A DNA stretch of 7,387 bases from Desulfobulbaceae bacterium (GTDB taxonomy: Bacteria; Desulfobacterota; Desulfobulbia; Desulfobulbales; Desulfobulbaceae). The translations under genes and the position numbers were made by a program. The DNA is taken from the NCBI GenBank assembly GCA_011322715.1, contig DRLX01000225.1:1-7387 (forward strand), given 5' to 3'. A model generated the notes under the pieces. It was not told where the DNA came from, did no database searches, and was given only the letters and a program-made list of their open reading frames with translations. Positions within the stretch are counted from its first letter, which is position 1, and every line of letters begins with the position of its first letter. Of this stretch, positions 5,528-7,387 are shown piece after piece.

Positions 5528-6664
5528 TCACTTTTTCATTATGCTCTTGTACATTTCGCTGAACAGGGCACCGTTATGGGTAATAAGCGCGCCCTTGATG
5601 ATTTCATCCTCAAGATCCAGAGTAAAATGTTTCTTCTCCCTGTCCCAGAAATGATCAACAAAGTTGCCCAGGTTGGATGAATACATCTGACTGGCGGTCA
5701 TGGCCACCCGACCGGGCAGGTTGCCCAGGCCGACGACTTTTACCCCGTCGATTTCCACGATTTTATCCACCTCCGAGCCTTCCACATTGCCGCCGGTTTC
5801 CACAGCCATGTCCACAATGACGCTGCCCGGAGCCATGTCGCTGATCATGGGTCGATCAATAATTCGCGGTGCCGGACGCCCGAACAACTGGGCCGTGGTA
5901 ATGACAATATCAGAGGCGGCGCAGGCCTTGGCCATGGCCTCTTTCTGTTTGGCCATCTGCTCCGGCGTCAGGGCCTTGGCATAACCGTCTTTTGTCTGGC
6001 CGGTCTCACCGAGATCGACCTTGACGAATTTTGCCCCCAGCGATTTCACCTGTTCTTCGACAACCGGTCTGGTATCAAAGGCATCGACCCGGGCCCCAAG
6101 CCTGCGGGCGGTGGCAATGGCCTGCAGACCGGCAACGCCGACACCAATGATAAAAACCCGGGCCGGTTTAATGGTGCCGGCCGGAGTCGTCATCATCGGC
6201 AGAATTTTATCCAGCTGCTCCGCACCGATAATCACGGAAACATAACCGCCCAGATTGGCCTGTGAACTGAGCACATCCATCTTCTGGGCCACGGTTGTGC
6301 GGGGAATCATCTCAAGACTGATGGTGCTGATGCCTGCAGCCATCATGGCATCCACCAACTCCACCTCATTAAATGGATCGAGGTAACTGATATGAATACA
6401 TCCGCGACGCATCAACTCAATCTCCTCCATGGGCGGCTTTCGCAATCGCAAGATAATATCCGCCGTCTGCAGCATTTCTTCCCGGGACGTCCCGATCTTT
6501 GCCCCAACCTCCGTGTAGGAGGTATCTTCATAGCGGCAGGAGTGACCGAGGCCCTGCTCGATTTCAAGCTCTGCGCCGAGTTTAACCAGCTTTGCCGCCG
6601 TCGGCGGAATCATGGCCACCCGTTTTTCACCGGGATGGATTTCTTTCATCACAGCAATTTTCAT
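5528..6664 (-). CDS. pntAa: NAD(P)+ transhydrogenase, alpha subunit part 1 (NAD(H)-binding, soluble)
   Basis: PntAa is the peripheral domain I subunit that binds NAD(H) and passes hydride to the NADP site of PntB. The 378-residue protein begins MKIAVMKEIHPGEKRVA, typical of the alanine dehydrogenase/PntA N-terminus. The loop PRTTVAQKMDVLSSQANLGG at 121-140 carries the Arg-Gln-Asp triad (R122, Q127, D130) with the spacing of the Rhodospirillum enzyme. The Rossmann motif GVGVAG is at 174-179, followed by DAFDTRP at 194-200. An upstream in-frame ATG at 6706 would add 14 residues, but the ATG at 6664 has a strong GGAAGGAG site 7 nt away and matches family starts, so I chose it. mpl ends 54 nt upstream on the same strand. 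Confidence 0.96.
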   Translation of the reverse strand: MKIAVMKEIHPGEKRVAMIPPTAAKLVKLGAELEIEQGLGHSCRYEDTSYTEVGAKIGTSREEMLQTADIILRLRKPPMEEIELMRRGCIHISYLDPFNEVELVDAMMAAGISTISLEMIPRTTVAQKMDVLSSQANLGGYVSVIIGAEQLDKILPMMTTPAGTIKPARVFIIGVGVAGLQAIATARRLGARVDAFDTRPVVEEQVKSLGAKFVKVDLGETGQTKDGYAKALTPEQMAKQKEAMAKACAASDIVITTAQLFGRPAPRIIDRPMISDMAPGSVIVDMAVETGGNVEGSEVDKIVEIDGVKVVGLGNLPGRVAMTASQMYSSNLGNFVDHFWDREKKHFTLDLEDEIIKGALITHNGALFSEMYKSIMKK

Positions 6665-6671
6665 ACACACA

Positions 6672-6679
6672 CTCCTTCC
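6672..6679 (-). promoter_or_regulatory. Ribosome binding site that fixes the pntAa start
   Basis: GGAAGGAG on the minus strand, with 7 nt between its end and the ATG at 6664. It supports this ATG over the alternative at 6706. Confidence 0.85.
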
Positions 6680-6683
6680 GCTA

Positions 6684-6704
6684 AAGAAAACAGGCCGGGC
6701 CTGC
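6684..6704 (-). terminator. Terminator-like hairpin between mpl and pntAa
   Basis: On the minus strand CAGGC-CCG-GCCTG (6691-6703) can gain an outer G-U pair and is followed by TTTTCTTT (6683-6690). It lies 15 nt after the mpl stop and directly before the pntAa ribosome binding site. The stem is short, so termination may be partial. No convincing promoter fits in the 20 nt left before pntAa. Confidence 0.5.
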
Positions 6705-6718
6705 AAAAAGATATTGAT

Positions 6719-7387
6719 TCAACGGTCCCTTGCCACCAGTCGTGACAGGAAACGTTCATGGATGTTATCAAAACCACCGTTAGAGAGAACGGCAACAATA
6801 TCACCGGGCAGACATTTGTCGACCAGAAAATCGAGGATCGAGTCGGTATCCGGAAAATAATGCGCTTCAAGTCCCCTGGCCTGAAGATCTTCCACCAGCT
6901 GCGCCGAAGAAAACTGGTCCTCTGCCGCCACATCCGTCAGGGGAACATGCTCACGAACAACCGTCACATCACCGGCATCAAAGGCCAACCCATACTGTTG
7001 TTGAAAGATCGACCGCCGGCTGGAATTCGTCCGTGGCTCAAACACGGTGACCAGGCGCCGGTTCGGCCAGGCAAGGCGCAGGGCGCACAGGGTCTCCCGC
7101 ACTGCAGTTGGATGGTGGGCAAAATCATCAATGACCGTTATGCCGTCTGCCTCACCGCGAATCTGCTGCCGACGCTTCACTCCTTCAAAACCGGCCAGTC
7201 CACGACCAATCACCTCTACTGAAAATCCCAGATGGTCCATGAGGGCGATGACCGCGGTCGCATTTAATCCGTTATGCAATCCGGGTAGCGGCAGGGTAAA
7301 CCGACCCAGCTCCCTTCCGTCCTTGTCCACGCAAAAGGTACTTTGCAGGCCGGACACCTTCAGGTCATGCAGCCGGTAGCGACAGGC
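6719..7387 (-). CDS. mpl: UDP-MurNAc:L-Ala-gamma-D-Glu-meso-DAP ligase (Mpl), C-terminal part
   Basis: The frame is open to the window edge and 222 residues are visible, roughly half of a full Mpl (about 450 residues); the start lies beyond 7387. Mpl recycles the murein tripeptide released during wall turnover by joining it to UDP-MurNAc, with ATP, in the cytosol. The end of the central Mur-ligase domain shows LPGLHNGLNATAVIAL at visible residues 34-49. The C-terminal domain has GVKRRQQIRGEADG at 69-82, DDFAHHPTAV at 87-96, FEPRTNSSRR at 116-125 and SNGGFDNIH at 202-210. The VKRR, FEPRTNS and SNGGF motifs distinguish Mpl from the related MurC. Its use of meso-DAP peptide fits a Gram-negative host. 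An ATG-like start at 7357 is really an internal GTG valine codon. Confidence 0.94.
   Translation of the reverse strand, partial: ACRYRLHDLKVSGLQSTFCVDKDGRELGRFTLPLPGLHNGLNATAVIALMDHLGFSVEVIGRGLAGFEGVKRRQQIRGEADGITVIDDFAHHPTAVRETLCALRLAWPNRRLVTVFEPRTNSSRRSIFQQQYGLAFDAGDVTVVREHVPLTDVAAEDQFSSAQLVEDLQARGLEAHYFPDTDSILDFLVDKCLPGDIVAVLSNGGFDNIHERFLSRLVARDR

Noticed and set aside
5436..5654. 72-residue plus-strand open frame covering part of the inverted-repeat element
   Set aside because: It has no motif, runs antisense into pntAa, and its first half is palindromic non-coding sequence.
6665..6706. Extended pntAa start at 6706
   Set aside because: The extra 14 residues do not look like a PntA N-terminus, the extension runs through the terminator-like hairpin, and the ATG at 6664 has a strong ribosome binding site.
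1..7387. CRISPR array, tRNA or rRNA genes, insertion sequence transposase
   Set aside because: I looked for regularly spaced repeats, cloverleaf or rRNA signatures and transposase motifs on both strands and saw none.

Overview
The window looks like chromosomal DNA of a Gram-negative, probably anaerobic bacterium. Desulfobacterota (Desulfobulbales-like) is my best guess. The hints are a Mpl peptidoglycan-recycling ligase, a transhydrogenase with a split alpha subunit, a rhodanese/ferritin-like fusion, a sigma-54 activator and an apparent selenocysteine codon. This is inference from gene content; no marker gene is present.

Layout: (1) 1-411, plus strand, the C-terminal end of a sigma-54-dependent activator. 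(2) 521-877, minus strand, a small secreted alanine-rich helical protein with its own terminator at 449-490. (3) 1065-1892, minus strand, a rhodanese/ferritin-like protein. Conventional gene calling would split it in two because an in-frame TGA sits exactly at the rhodanese catalytic cysteine. A SECIS-like hairpin follows directly, so I read it as one 275-residue selenoprotein. (4) 1975-3006, minus strand, tilS, upstream of the selenoprotein gene and possibly cotranscribed with it. (5) An AT-rich divergent promoter region, then 3088-3456, plus strand, a stand-alone Hpt phosphotransfer protein with a strong terminator at 3539-3566. (6) 3665-6664, minus strand, the pntAa-pntAb-pntB transhydrogenase genes; a roughly 160-bp nested inverted-repeat element sits between pntAa and pntAb. 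(7) 6719-7387, minus strand, the C-terminal half of mpl, separated from pntAa by a short terminator-like hairpin.

How the genes relate: pntAa, pntAb and pntB encode the three subunits of one membrane enzyme linking the proton gradient to NADPH formation. TilS (tRNA modification) and Mpl (wall recycling) are housekeeping genes. The sigma-54 activator and the Hpt protein are signalling parts whose partners are not visible. The main discovery candidate is the TGA-containing rhodanese/ferritin-like gene. A secondary candidate is the palindromic element inside the pnt locus.
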